A DNA stretch of 36,774 nucleotides from Lachnospiraceae bacterium (GTDB lineage: Bacteria > Bacillota > Clostridia > Lachnospirales > Lachnospiraceae), in the NCBI GenBank assembly GCA_024682835.1, contig JAIKYU010000025.1:1-36774 (forward strand), written 5' to 3'. Every line of letters begins with the position of its first letter. The first letter of the stretch is position 1. The translations under genes were made by a program, and so were the position numbers. Under the pieces are notes generated by a model. It was not told the origin of the DNA, searched no databases, and saw only the letters and a program-made list of their open reading frames with translations. Shown here one piece after another: positions 1 through 7,395 of the stretch.

Positions 1-70
1 AGGATGGATTCAACAAGGTTTTTGACTGATCTCAATCTGCTGACCCGTGCTGACCCAAATTCTCAACCAT

Positions 71-109
71 AAGAAAATCCCGAAACGCCCTGTTCATGAG
101 CATTTCGGG
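71..109 (-). terminator. Rho-independent terminator of tRNA-Glu
   Basis: Read on the minus strand just after the tRNA, a 10-bp stem (arms 100-109 and 79-88, one G-T pair) with an 11-nt loop is followed by ATTTTCTT at 78-71. The position directly downstream of a single tRNA gene fits a terminator that ends a monocistronic tRNA transcript. Confidence 0.75.
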
Positions 110-121
110 AAATCTCTGTCA

Positions 122-193
122 TAGCCCGTAGCGGAATCGAACCGCTGTTTCCGCCGTGAGAGGGCGGCGTCTTAACCGCTTGACCAACGAGCC
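122..193 (-). tRNA. tRNA-Glu, anticodon CTC
   Basis: The minus strand folds as a 72-nt cloverleaf. A 7-bp acceptor stem begins GGCTCGT and pairs with ACGGGCT, with discriminator A at 122. The D arm contains TTGGTCAAGCGGTTAAGA, the anticodon stem is CCGCC/GGCGG around a loop with CTC, and the T arm reads GCGGTTCGATTCCGC. CTC decodes GAG, so this is a glutamate tRNA; the D-arm and anticodon-arm sequence resembles other bacterial tRNA-Glu. CCA is not encoded. The first acceptor pair is G-U. It has its own promoter and terminator, so it appears to be transcribed alone. Confidence 0.93.
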
Positions 194-219
194 ACGCGCG
201 CCAATCGCGCAACATTGAT

Positions 220-248
220 ATATTACTATATTCGAAGCAGGAATGCAA
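220..248 (-). promoter_or_regulatory. Sigma-A promoter of tRNA-Glu
   Basis: On the minus strand TTGCAT (248-243) and TAATAT (225-220) are separated by 17 nt. The expected start near 213 lies about 20 nt before the mature tRNA 5' end, typical for a tRNA precursor. The -35 box lies 12 nt beyond the T-run of the weak fucosidase terminator. Confidence 0.6.
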
Positions 249-259
249 GCACTTTCACT

Positions 260-285
260 AAAAAACCCTTTGCCCTGCTCAAAGA
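260..285 (-). terminator. Weak terminator after the fucosidase gene
   Basis: On the minus strand TCTTTG (285-280, overlapping the stop codon) can pair with CAAAGG (272-267) around a 7-nt loop, followed by GGTTTTTT to position 260. The stem is only six pairs with one wobble, so efficiency is doubtful. The T-run and position right at the end of the gene are what support it. Confidence 0.4.
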
Positions 286-1724
286 CGGATCTTCAACACC
301 CCCGGATAGCGGGAATCCCGATTCTCTGGCAAATCCACCACAAGAATCCCCGCGTGCTGCACGTAATGCACCGGCCCCCGCCCCAGATAGTCGACGCCGT
401 GAACCTCTTCCTCCGAAGTCAGGGTGGTGATGACGGCCGTGTCACTGTGTTCCGGTTTCATTACAAATGCATACAGGCAGCCGTCCTTCTGCGTGAAGCG
501 GAAATCATTCTCCTGCCAGTCCACCTGATCCTCCCGAAAGCCGTCAATGATGACACCGGAATGCCCCTCGCCGGACACCCGGAACGGTCTTGTGTCGTAG
601 ATTGCTTCACCATTCACGGAAAACCAGGATGCAAGCTCGGAAAGAATGTAATCCGCTTCTTCATCAATGGTTCCGTCGGGACGCTGGAGAATGTTGAGCA
701 GCATCGTGCCGTTCTTCGCCACAGAATCAATAAGGATATCGATGATATGCCCCGGCTTCTTATAGACCGCCTTTTTGTCATAAAACCATCCACCGATGCA
801 TGTTTCGGACTGCCACGGCTCCGATGAGATATCGGGAAGCTGGCTTCTTTCGATGTCGAGCGTCCCCACCCGGTAGATTGCCTCCGCGCGGTTTTTCTGC
901 GTGTAGACGGCGCGGTTTGATCCGTATTTCTTCTCAGAAGTGTTATACAGGTGCGCCACGGCCTCCAGTCCGTAGCGATACAGGCTCCCGTCATCCGGAA
1001 TATCATTGTCCTCGAAGGGCAGCGAGCTGTCAGAATAAAGCATATCGGGCTGGTACTGATCAATAATCTCATGCATGACCTTCAGCCAGTATTCATGGAA
1101 GGCTTCATTTTTCGTGAGCCACACCCACTTGTCCTCCTCGCCCGGCTTTGCAACATGCTCGTAGTTGTCGTGGTAAAAATCGCGATATTCGGGGTCATTG
1201 CCATCATAGGGAATCCCCGCATACGGGCCGTATGTGTCGGCACCCTTGTTGGAACGCCACCAGGCGAAGGAGGCGCCCAGATGCTCGGTGAGTCCGAAGG
1301 GCAGATGATGCCTTTCCGCGGCCGCCTTCCACAGACCGCAGATATCCTTGTGCGGTCCCACATCGACGCTGTTAAAGCGATTCAGCCGGGAGGCGAAATT
1401 GAAAAAGTGATCGTGATGTACCGCCTGTGCGACAAAGAAGCGTGCGCCGGCCTTAACATACTTGTCCATCAACGCGTCGGGATCAAAGTTTTCCGCCTTC
1501 CAGAGCGCACAGATGTCCTTATAGCCAAATTTGGAGGGATGTCCGTAGGTACGCAGATGATATTCGTACTGTTCGGTTCCCTGAATATACATGTTGCGTG
1601 CATACCAGTCGCCGCACATCGGCACGCACTGCGGCCCCCAGTGACTCCAGATGCCGAATTTCGCGTTTCGAAACCAGTCGGGGCACTGATGGGTCTTCAG
1701 GGATTCAAACGTGGCTTCAAACAT
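279..1724 (-). CDS. GH29 alpha-L-fucosidase family glycoside hydrolase
   Basis: This 481-residue protein matches glycoside hydrolase family 29, which removes alpha-L-fucose by a retaining mechanism. Visible hallmarks are FGIWSHWGP (residues 23-31), HHDHF (103-107, in place of the usual HHDGF) and PDMLYSDSS, whose Asp232 is the likely nucleophile. No signal peptide or membrane segment is present, so it should act in the cytoplasm on imported fucosylated saccharides. I chose the second ATG (1724) because AGGAGG (1736-1731) lies 6 nt before it; the ATG at 1730 directly abuts that site. It follows the SpoIIE-type phosphatase by 36 nt and probably shares its promoter. The exact substrate is uncertain: GH29 also contains enzymes of other linkage specificity, and the catalytic-loop wording is slightly unusual. 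Confidence 0.88.
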   Translation of the reverse strand: MFEATFESLKTHQCPDWFRNAKFGIWSHWGPQCVPMCGDWYARNMYIQGTEQYEYHLRTYGHPSKFGYKDICALWKAENFDPDALMDKYVKAGARFFVAQAVHHDHFFNFASRLNRFNSVDVGPHKDICGLWKAAAERHHLPFGLTEHLGASFAWWRSNKGADTYGPYAGIPYDGNDPEYRDFYHDNYEHVAKPGEEDKWVWLTKNEAFHEYWLKVMHEIIDQYQPDMLYSDSSLPFEDNDIPDDGSLYRYGLEAVAHLYNTSEKKYGSNRAVYTQKNRAEAIYRVGTLDIERSQLPDISSEPWQSETCIGGWFYDKKAVYKKPGHIIDILIDSVAKNGTMLLNILQRPDGTIDEEADYILSELASWFSVNGEAIYDTRPFRVSGEGHSGVIIDGFREDQVDWQENDFRFTQKDGCLYAFVMKPEHSDTAVITTLTSEEEVHGVDYLGRGPVHYVQHAGILVVDLPENRDSRYPGVLKIRL

Positions 1725-1760
1725 ATCCATCCTCCTATTTGCGAAGCAGCAGTCAACCCG

Positions 1761-3797
1761 TCAGCCGCGCTTTTCCGCAGCATCATCTCTTTTTCCGTCC
1801 GTCTTTGGGCAGTCAAACCGCATGGTCAGGACATTGCGTTCATTTCGGCGACTATAGAGCATTTCCTTCGAATACATCCGGGCAAGCTTGATGCCCATGC
1901 CCCCCTGGTCCAGCTCTTCAAATTCCTTTTCCCGTACCTGCGCGGTGACCGGATCAAACGGAATCCCATTGTCCACAAACACAACCGTGCAGATCTCCGC
2001 TGTCCTGTCGCAGGAAAAAGACACCTGATCCGCGCCGGAGTAATTCACAATATTGACGAACATCTCTTCACAGGCAAGAATGATCTGATTGGTGTGCTCA
2101 TCGGCCCCCAGAGAGGAACGAATCATATCCTTCACCGAGCGGAAGGAGGCCATCTCTGGTGTCAGTGTCCGTGTCCCGTCCGTATGGTCATGAAACAGGA
2201 AAGCGGTACAGGTGATATCATCAAACTGCTCCGCGCTCCCCGCAAATTGCCCGACGGCGTCAATGACCGTTTGAACAATCGTCCTGGGGCTGCCGTTCTT
2301 TCCTCCCTCCCGGTACTTTTGGCTGACGGTGTCTTTCAGGCGCTCCTCTCCGAACTGTTCCATCTCCGGATTGATCGCTTCCGTCACACCGTCCGTATAC
2401 ATGAGCAGCCCTTCCCCGTCGCCCAGCTTTAGTTCCTCCTCCACGATCCCCACGTCGGGGAACATTCCCAGCGCCACGCCTCTGTGCATTTTTAGCCAGG
2501 ACACCTTGCCGCTTAAGAAAAGCGGCGCGTTGTGGCCACCGTTGGCATATCGGAGCACGCCGGTCTGCAGATCAAGGATTGCCGCAAAGGTGGTGGCAAA
2601 CATATTCTCCGGATTGGATGCGCACAGCTCGTTGTTTGCTCTGTTGAGTGTGTCCGCGACGCCGATACCGGCCATCAGATTCTCACGGATAATCGTCCGC
2701 ACCATCGTCATAAACAGAGCTGCGGAAACTCCCTTTCCGGAAATGTCCGCAATGACGATACATACCTCCCGTTCATTCCGGGTAAAAATATCATAGAAGT
2801 CACCGCCGACCTCCCTGGCGGGATACATGCAGCCGTATGTTTCGTAGTTGTCGCCCGAGACCCCCTGTTCCTGCGGTATGATACCCAGCTGAATGTTCCG
2901 TGCGACCGCCAGCTGTGTCTGATTCAGTGTTTTCTCGCTGATGAGGGCTTCGATATCCTCCACATAGCGGGAAATATCATCCGCCATTTCATCGAAGGAA
3001 TCCTCGATATCGGTGATCTCATCATCCAGCAGCGATTTCCTCGGCTGCGCCTGAATCTTGTTCTTCCTGTCCTCTACAAAGCTTTTCATTCTTCCGGACA
3101 GCAAATGCACGGGGATGATGATCAGCTGTCTGATCAGCAGCAAAGCGATAAAATAGGTACACGCGATGACGAGCGAGCCGATAATCAGCATCATCTTCAG
3201 ATTATCAAAGGCAATCCCGCGAATCCGTTCTATGCTGTAATCCGCGCCGATCAGCGCAATCAAATCACCGGTATCACTGTATACGGGCAGCACATACATG
3301 CACACCCAGCCGTACTCATTTTTGATAAACTCAAACTGGCCGTCACTTGCACCGTCCAAAATCCTGATTTCCGCGTCATAGGGCGGCTGCACTTCAATCG
3401 ACCCATAGCCATAGTTTTCGTTCGCCCTGGCGTCATCCTCATCATCTTTTGCCGCAACGACAAAATACTGTTTGTTTTTCTCTTCATTCAGTCTGTACAG
3501 ATACAGGTACTTCAGTCCGGCCCTTCGGCAGATATCCTGGAACGAATCGTGCATTTCCCTGCGCAGCTCCTCGTCATCCTGCATGGCAGTCACTGCATTC
3601 CTTTCACCGATTTCACGCAGTGCCATGGAGGCAGCCAGCTCCGCTACCGATTTGGCCTCTCTGGCCGCACAATTCATCATATAATTGTAGCTGACGAAAA
3701 AAATGAGAAGCGAGGAAAGGATCAATGCCGCAATGAACAGCAGCGCGATGCGCAAAAAGATGGTAATTCTCAGTTTTTTTCTGTTGCTTTTCCCCAT
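1761..3797 (-). CDS. Membrane sensor PP2C/SpoIIE phosphatase with C-terminal RsbW-like ATPase
   Basis: This 678-residue protein has a membrane segment (about 11-36), an extracytoplasmic Cache-like region (37-200), a second membrane segment (201-222), a HAMP-like linker (222-285), a SpoIIE/PP2C phosphatase domain (about 300-537) and a GHKL ATPase domain (545-660). PP2C metal residues are intact: GGDFYD (331-336), DISGKG (351-356), YTDGVTEA (467-474) and FDDIT (525-529). The ATPase shows an N-box (EEMFVNIVNYS, 577-587), VDNGIPFDP (608-616) and QGGMGIKLA (631-639). Related proteins control anti-sigma/anti-anti-sigma partner switching: the phosphatase reactivates an STAS protein and the kinase domain phosphorylates or sequesters. 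No STAS or sigma-factor gene is nearby. The start at 3797 is chosen because GGAGAG lies 6 nt upstream; in-frame starts at 3803 and 3815 lack a well-placed site. Confidence 0.87.
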   Translation of the reverse strand: MGKSNRKKLRITIFLRIALLFIAALILSSLLIFFVSYNYMMNCAAREAKSVAELAASMALREIGERNAVTAMQDDEELRREMHDSFQDICRRAGLKYLYLYRLNEEKNKQYFVVAAKDDEDDARANENYGYGSIEVQPPYDAEIRILDGASDGQFEFIKNEYGWVCMYVLPVYSDTGDLIALIGADYSIERIRGIAFDNLKMMLIIGSLVIACTYFIALLLIRQLIIIPVHLLSGRMKSFVEDRKNKIQAQPRKSLLDDEITDIEDSFDEMADDISRYVEDIEALISEKTLNQTQLAVARNIQLGIIPQEQGVSGDNYETYGCMYPAREVGGDFYDIFTRNEREVCIVIADISGKGVSAALFMTMVRTIIRENLMAGIGVADTLNRANNELCASNPENMFATTFAAILDLQTGVLRYANGGHNAPLFLSGKVSWLKMHRGVALGMFPDVGIVEEELKLGDGEGLLMYTDGVTEAINPEMEQFGEERLKDTVSQKYREGGKNGSPRTIVQTVIDAVGQFAGSAEQFDDITCTAFLFHDHTDGTRTLTPEMASFRSVKDMIRSSLGADEHTNQIILACEEMFVNIVNYSGADQVSFSCDRTAEICTVVFVDNGIPFDPVTAQVREKEFEELDQGGMGIKLARMYSKEMLYSRRNERNVLTMRFDCPKTDGKRDDAAEKRG

Positions 3798-3842
3798 GAT
3801 CATCTCTCCGAACACAGATCAGAGCGCATTCCCTGCATTCGA

Positions 3843-3871
3843 ATTATAACAGGTTTTTGATACGGAGAAAA
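3843..3871 (-). promoter_or_regulatory. Extended -10 promoter of the SpoIIE-phosphatase/fucosidase unit
   Basis: Minus-strand TGTTATAAT (3851-3843) is a perfect extended -10 element. The -35 region 17 nt upstream is only TTTTCT (3871-3866). The predicted start near 3836 gives a leader of about 39 nt before the ATG at 3797. Confidence 0.6.
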
Positions 3872-3877
3872 GAGAAT

Positions 3878-4060
3878 CTATACGAAGCGCTGCTGCTCTT
3901 CGTCCCAACGGTAATCAACAGAAAGCAGTTTATCCTTTACAGCCGCGCCCTGTTCCTCGGACAGGGCGTGGCTTTTGACAAATTCTTCATAGCCGCCGTC
4001 GTGATCCCTGAGCCAGGTATTCACATAGGACAGCAGCAGCATCGGATCATTCGGTATCAT
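3878..4060 (-). CDS. DUF4250 family small protein
   Basis: A 60-residue cytoplasmic protein beginning MIPNDPMLLLSYVNTWLRD, which matches the start of DUF4250 proteins (typically about 55-65 residues, function unknown, mostly Firmicutes). It has a helix-rich, acidic composition with no cysteine or membrane segment. The short N-terminal helix followed by a helical acidic segment could suit a small DNA- or protein-binding fold, but I cannot tell which. Its ATG overlaps the clpB stop codon (ATGA), so it is translationally coupled to clpB and should be made only where clpB is translated. No separate promoter is visible. The tight coupling suggests a role tied to the disaggregase or to heat stress, but this is inference only. 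Confidence 0.85.
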   Translation of the reverse strand: MIPNDPMLLLSYVNTWLRDHDGGYEEFVKSHALSEEQGAAVKDKLLSVDYRWDEEQQRFV

Positions 4061-6672
4061 ACACCGGCTCCTTCCCCGTTTATCGCTTCGGCCACCAGCT
4101 CGCCGTCCACGGCATCGAACCGGATCACGTCGTGCGGATTCAGCCGGTCCTCGAGAATCAGCCTGGCGGACATGGTTTCCACGTGCTTCTGCACAAATCT
4201 TTTCAACGGTCTCGCGCCATAGGAAGGATCGTATGCCTTCTCCGTGACGAAGCTCTTCGCCGCATCCGTCATCCGGACGGCAATTTCACGATCCGCAAGC
4301 CTGCGGTTGAGATCCTCAAGAATCAGATCAATGATTCCTCGGATGTTTTCTCTGGTTAACGGCTTAAAGCAGATGGTCTCATCCAGACGGTTCAGGAATT
4401 CCGGTCTGAAATGCAGCCGCAGCTCATCCATCGCCTCGTTCTTTGCTTCCTCCGACAGCTCTCCCTCCGCATTGATCCCATCCAGCAGATACGGCGCTCC
4501 GATGTTGGAGGTCATGATCAGGATCGTGTTCTTGAAATCAACCGTTCTGCCCTGGGAATCCGTAATGCGTCCGTCGTCCAACACCTGAAGCAGGACGTTG
4601 AACACATCGGCATGCGCCTTCTCCACCTCGTCAAACAGGACTACGGAATAAGGGTGTCTGCGCACAGCCTCGGTGAGCTGTCCTCCCTCATCGTAGCCCA
4701 CATAGCCGGGAGGTGCTCCGATCAGGCGCGATACACTGTGTTTTTCCATGTATTCGCTCATGTCAATGCGGACGATATTGCTCTCATCGTCGAACAACGC
4801 CTCTGCAAGGGATTTTGCGAGCTCCGTCTTGCCCACTCCCGTAGGGCCGAGGAACAGGAAGGATCCGATCGGTCTCGTGGGATCCTTGATACCGGCCCTG
4901 GATCGCATGATGGATTCCGCGACCAGTTCCACCGCTTCATCCTGTCCGATCACACGACGGTGCAGCTCCTCCGCAAGATGCAGGGTTTTGCTCCGCTCAC
5001 TCTCAGACAGCTTGGCCACGGGAATACCGGTCCACTTGGAGACCACCCGGGCGATCTCCTCCTCGGTGACGCGTTCGCTGACCAGCCGTTCGCCCTCGTG
5101 CTCCTGAAGGGATTTTTCCCCCTCTTCCAGGCTTTTTTGCAGATCCGGAAGTCGTCCGTACTGCAGTTCTCCGGCTTTTGCATAATCCCCTTCCCGCGTC
5201 GCTATTTCGATCTGTCTGCGGATTTCCTGGATTTCCTCCCGCAGCGACTTCAGCCGCTCCCCGGCGCTCTTTTCATTCTCCCAGCGCGCTTTTTTGCCGT
5301 TGTACTCCTCACGCGCCTCAGCGAGCTCCTTTTCCAGATTCTCCAATCGTTCACGGCTGAGTGAGTCATCCTCCTTCTTCAGCGCAATCTCCCGGATCTC
5401 CATCTGGGTGATCCGGCTGCCGAGCTCTGCGATTTCGATCGGCATGGTGTCCTTGTCGGTCTCAATCATTGCGCAGGCTTCATCCACCAGATCGATCGCC
5501 TTGTCCGGCAGAAAACGGTCACTGATGTAGCGGTCGGACAGCACCGCGGCAGAAACCAGCGCATTGTCCGTAATCTTCACATTGTGATAATTCTCGTAGC
5601 TCTCCTTGATCCCGTTCAGAATGGCAATCGTGTCCTGCACGGTCGGTTCGTCAACCATGACAGGCTGAAACCGGCGCTCCAGCGCCTTATCCTTCTCAAT
5701 ATACTGCCGGTATTCGTTCAGTGTGGTCGCGCCGATGCAGTGCAGCTCACCGCGCGCAAGCATGGGCTTTAACATGTTGCCCGCATCCAGCGCGCCGTCC
5801 GTCTTGCCCGCCCCGACAATCGTATGCAGCTCATCGATGAAGAGAATGATCTCTCCGTCGCTTGCCGCCACATCCTCCAGCACAGCCTTCAGACGCTCCT
5901 CAAATTCCCCGCGGTATTTCGCACCAGCCACCAGCGCGCCCATATCCAGCGAAAAGATCTTTTTGTTCCGGAGCGCCTGCGGAATCCCCTTATCGTCGGC
6001 GATGCGCTGCGCCAGTGCTTCCACCACGGCCGTCTTGCCCACGCCGGGCTCGCCGATCAGCACAGGGTTATTCTTGGTCTTGCGTGAAAGGATCTGGATG
6101 ACGGCCCGAATCTCCTCCTCCCGGCCGATCACCGGCCCGAGCTTCTGCCGTCTGGCCTTGCCCACCAGCTCCTCGCCATATTTCTCCAGTGTGTCATAGG
6201 TGGCTTCCGGGGAATCGGTGTTGACCGTACGGTTGCCGCGCACCTCCTGAAGCGCCTGCAAAAAACGATCGCGTGTGATGCCATACTCCCGGAAAATCTC
6301 CTTGATCTCCCTGTTGGGATACCGCAGCATGGCCAGAAACAACGCTTCTACCGACACATAGGAATCGCCCAGTGCCTTAGCCTCATTTTCCGCATGCGTC
6401 AGCACCTTGTTAAGATCCGCGCCTATATAAGGCTGCGCCGACTGCCCCTGCACCTTGACGCGGCGGTTAACGCCCTCTTCCACGCGTGTGATAAAAGCTT
6501 CCGCGTCGATATCCATCTTTTCAATCAGCTTGCGGATCAGCGAGTCATCCAGCGTCAGCAGGGAATACAGCAGATGCTCCTGCTCGAGCTCCTGGTTGCC
6601 GTATTCCACCGCGATATCCATCAGACGATTGACCGCTTCCTGAGACTTCTGGGTAAACTTGGTGATATTCAT
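4057..6672 (-). CDS. clpB: ATP-dependent chaperone ClpB
   Basis: ClpB is the hexameric Hsp100 disaggregase that threads aggregated proteins through its pore in cooperation with DnaK. The 871-residue length is full. It contains an N-terminal Clp-N repeat domain (1-150), first AAA+ module with Walker A GEPGVGKT (207-214) and Walker B ILFIDE (276-281), a long coiled-coil middle domain (about 405-530), and a second AAA+ module with Walker A GPTGVGKT (609-616), pore loop GYVGYDEGG (656-664) and Walker B VVLFDE (677-682). The middle domain is what separates ClpB from ClpC and ClpA, and there is no ClpP-docking IGF loop. A GGAGGGG site lies 5 nt before the ATG. No CIRCE or CtsR operator is visible upstream. 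The gene runs into the coupled DUF4250 gene. Confidence 0.97.
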   Translation of the reverse strand: MNITKFTQKSQEAVNRLMDIAVEYGNQELEQEHLLYSLLTLDDSLIRKLIEKMDIDAEAFITRVEEGVNRRVKVQGQSAQPYIGADLNKVLTHAENEAKALGDSYVSVEALFLAMLRYPNREIKEIFREYGITRDRFLQALQEVRGNRTVNTDSPEATYDTLEKYGEELVGKARRQKLGPVIGREEEIRAVIQILSRKTKNNPVLIGEPGVGKTAVVEALAQRIADDKGIPQALRNKKIFSLDMGALVAGAKYRGEFEERLKAVLEDVAASDGEIILFIDELHTIVGAGKTDGALDAGNMLKPMLARGELHCIGATTLNEYRQYIEKDKALERRFQPVMVDEPTVQDTIAILNGIKESYENYHNVKITDNALVSAAVLSDRYISDRFLPDKAIDLVDEACAMIETDKDTMPIEIAELGSRITQMEIREIALKKEDDSLSRERLENLEKELAEAREEYNGKKARWENEKSAGERLKSLREEIQEIRRQIEIATREGDYAKAGELQYGRLPDLQKSLEEGEKSLQEHEGERLVSERVTEEEIARVVSKWTGIPVAKLSESERSKTLHLAEELHRRVIGQDEAVELVAESIMRSRAGIKDPTRPIGSFLFLGPTGVGKTELAKSLAEALFDDESNIVRIDMSEYMEKHSVSRLIGAPPGYVGYDEGGQLTEAVRRHPYSVVLFDEVEKAHADVFNVLLQVLDDGRITDSQGRTVDFKNTILIMTSNIGAPYLLDGINAEGELSEEAKNEAMDELRLHFRPEFLNRLDETICFKPLTRENIRGIIDLILEDLNRRLADREIAVRMTDAAKSFVTEKAYDPSYGARPLKRFVQKHVETMSARLILEDRLNPHDVIRFDAVDGELVAEAINGEGAGV

Positions 6673-6735
6673 GGCGCCCCTCCAATCCTTTTGTGATCGC
6701 GCGTTGCGCAGAGATCTTTTGTTTGTTCTATAACG

Positions 6736-6763
6736 AGTATAACAACAAAAAAGACCCTGTCAA
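6736..6763 (-). promoter_or_regulatory. clpB promoter superposed on the engB terminator
   Basis: On the minus strand TTGACA (6763-6758) and TATACT (6741-6736) are 16 nt apart, with an extended TGTTATACT (6744-6736). The -35 box lies inside the loop and 3' arm of the engB terminator hairpin. The predicted start near 6729 gives a leader of about 57 nt. No CIRCE inverted repeat (TTAGCACTC/GAGTGCTAA) and no CtsR-type GGTCAAA repeat is present. Confidence 0.75.
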
Positions 6764-6773
6764 GCGGACAGGG
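6747..6773 (-). terminator. Rho-independent terminator of the tig-clpP-clpX-engB operon
   Basis: On the minus strand CCCTGTC (6773-6767) pairs perfectly with GACAGGG (6761-6755) around a 5-nt loop, followed by TCTTTTTT down to 6747. It begins 7 nt after the engB stop codon. The same bases supply the clpB -35 box. Confidence 0.85.
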
Positions 6774-6779
6774 GAAATT

Positions 6780-7376
6780 TTATGAACAGTTTATATTTAT
6801 GCGCTTCTCGAGTTCGGCGAGGAGCTCCTCTCTTCCTTCCTTTGTCGCGGAGGAGAACGGTATGAAAATGCCATCCTCCGGAAATCCGAGTGCATCGCGC
6901 ACGGCATTCAGCTGTGCATCGCGTTCGCTCTTTTTGAGCTTATCCACCTTGGTCGCGATCACGGCCACCGGCAGCTTGTGATAAAGAAGCCATTCCGCCA
7001 TCATCCGGTCATCCTGTGTCGGTGCGTGGCGGGAATCGACCAGCAGGAAAATAAGGCAAAGGGAGGGCGACCCCGTCAGGTATCGTTCTATCATCTTTCC
7101 CCATTTTTCCCTTGTCGTCCGGCTCACTTTTGCGTAGCCGTAGCCGGGCAGGTCAACCAGATAGAGCATATCATTGATGTTGTAATAGTTGACCGTCTGC
7201 GTTTTTCCCGGATCGCCGCTGGTGCGCGCATAGTTTTTGCGCTGCATGAGCGTGTTGATGAGCGAGGATTTTCCCACGTTGCTGCGCCCTAAAAAAGCAA
7301 ATTCCGGAAACGAAGTCTCCGGAAATTTGCTGGTGATGCCGCATACCGTATCAAGATTTACCTTTCTGATCTTCAT
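6780..7376 (-). CDS. engB: Ribosome biogenesis GTP-binding protein EngB (YsxC/YihA)
   Basis: EngB is a TRAFAC-class GTPase needed for late 50S ribosomal subunit assembly. The 198-residue protein shows G1 GRSNVGKSS (30-38), a G2-like threonine in GKTQTVNYY (57-65), G3 DLPGYG (75-80), G4 TKVDK (142-146) and G5 SSATKEG (175-181). Family length is about 190-210, so it is complete. It starts 19 nt after the clpX stop with a modest AGGGC site, and is the last gene before the terminator at 6747-6773. Position after clpX is the usual Firmicutes arrangement, except that lon often sits between clpX and engB and is absent here. Confidence 0.96.
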   Translation of the reverse strand: MKIRKVNLDTVCGITSKFPETSFPEFAFLGRSNVGKSSLINTLMQRKNYARTSGDPGKTQTVNYYNINDMLYLVDLPGYGYAKVSRTTREKWGKMIERYLTGSPSLCLIFLLVDSRHAPTQDDRMMAEWLLYHKLPVAVIATKVDKLKKSERDAQLNAVRDALGFPEDGIFIPFSSATKEGREELLAELEKRININCS

Positions 7377-7395
7377 GACACGCCCTGCAGACGTA

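Noticed and set aside
38-56. Two tandem copies of TGCTGACCC with a 10-nt period
   Set aside because: Only two copies at the window edge; no link to an element or operator can be shown.
4-72. A short open frame at the left edge ending in TAA at 70-72
   Set aside because: Too short and without a recognisable family. It could be the 3' end of a gene outside the window, but nothing supports that.
951-2432. A 493-codon open frame on the plus strand opposite the fucosidase and phosphatase genes
   Set aside because: It is antisense to two genes with intact family motifs and shows no recognisable domain or placed ribosome site. Other long antisense frames (for example 2532-3860, 9302-10615, 30882-32036) are the same GC-related shadow effect.
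6673-6735. clpB leader checked for CIRCE and CtsR operators
   Set aside because: Neither repeat is present; only a small GCGC-AAC-GCGC hairpin potential, too weak to call a thermosensor.
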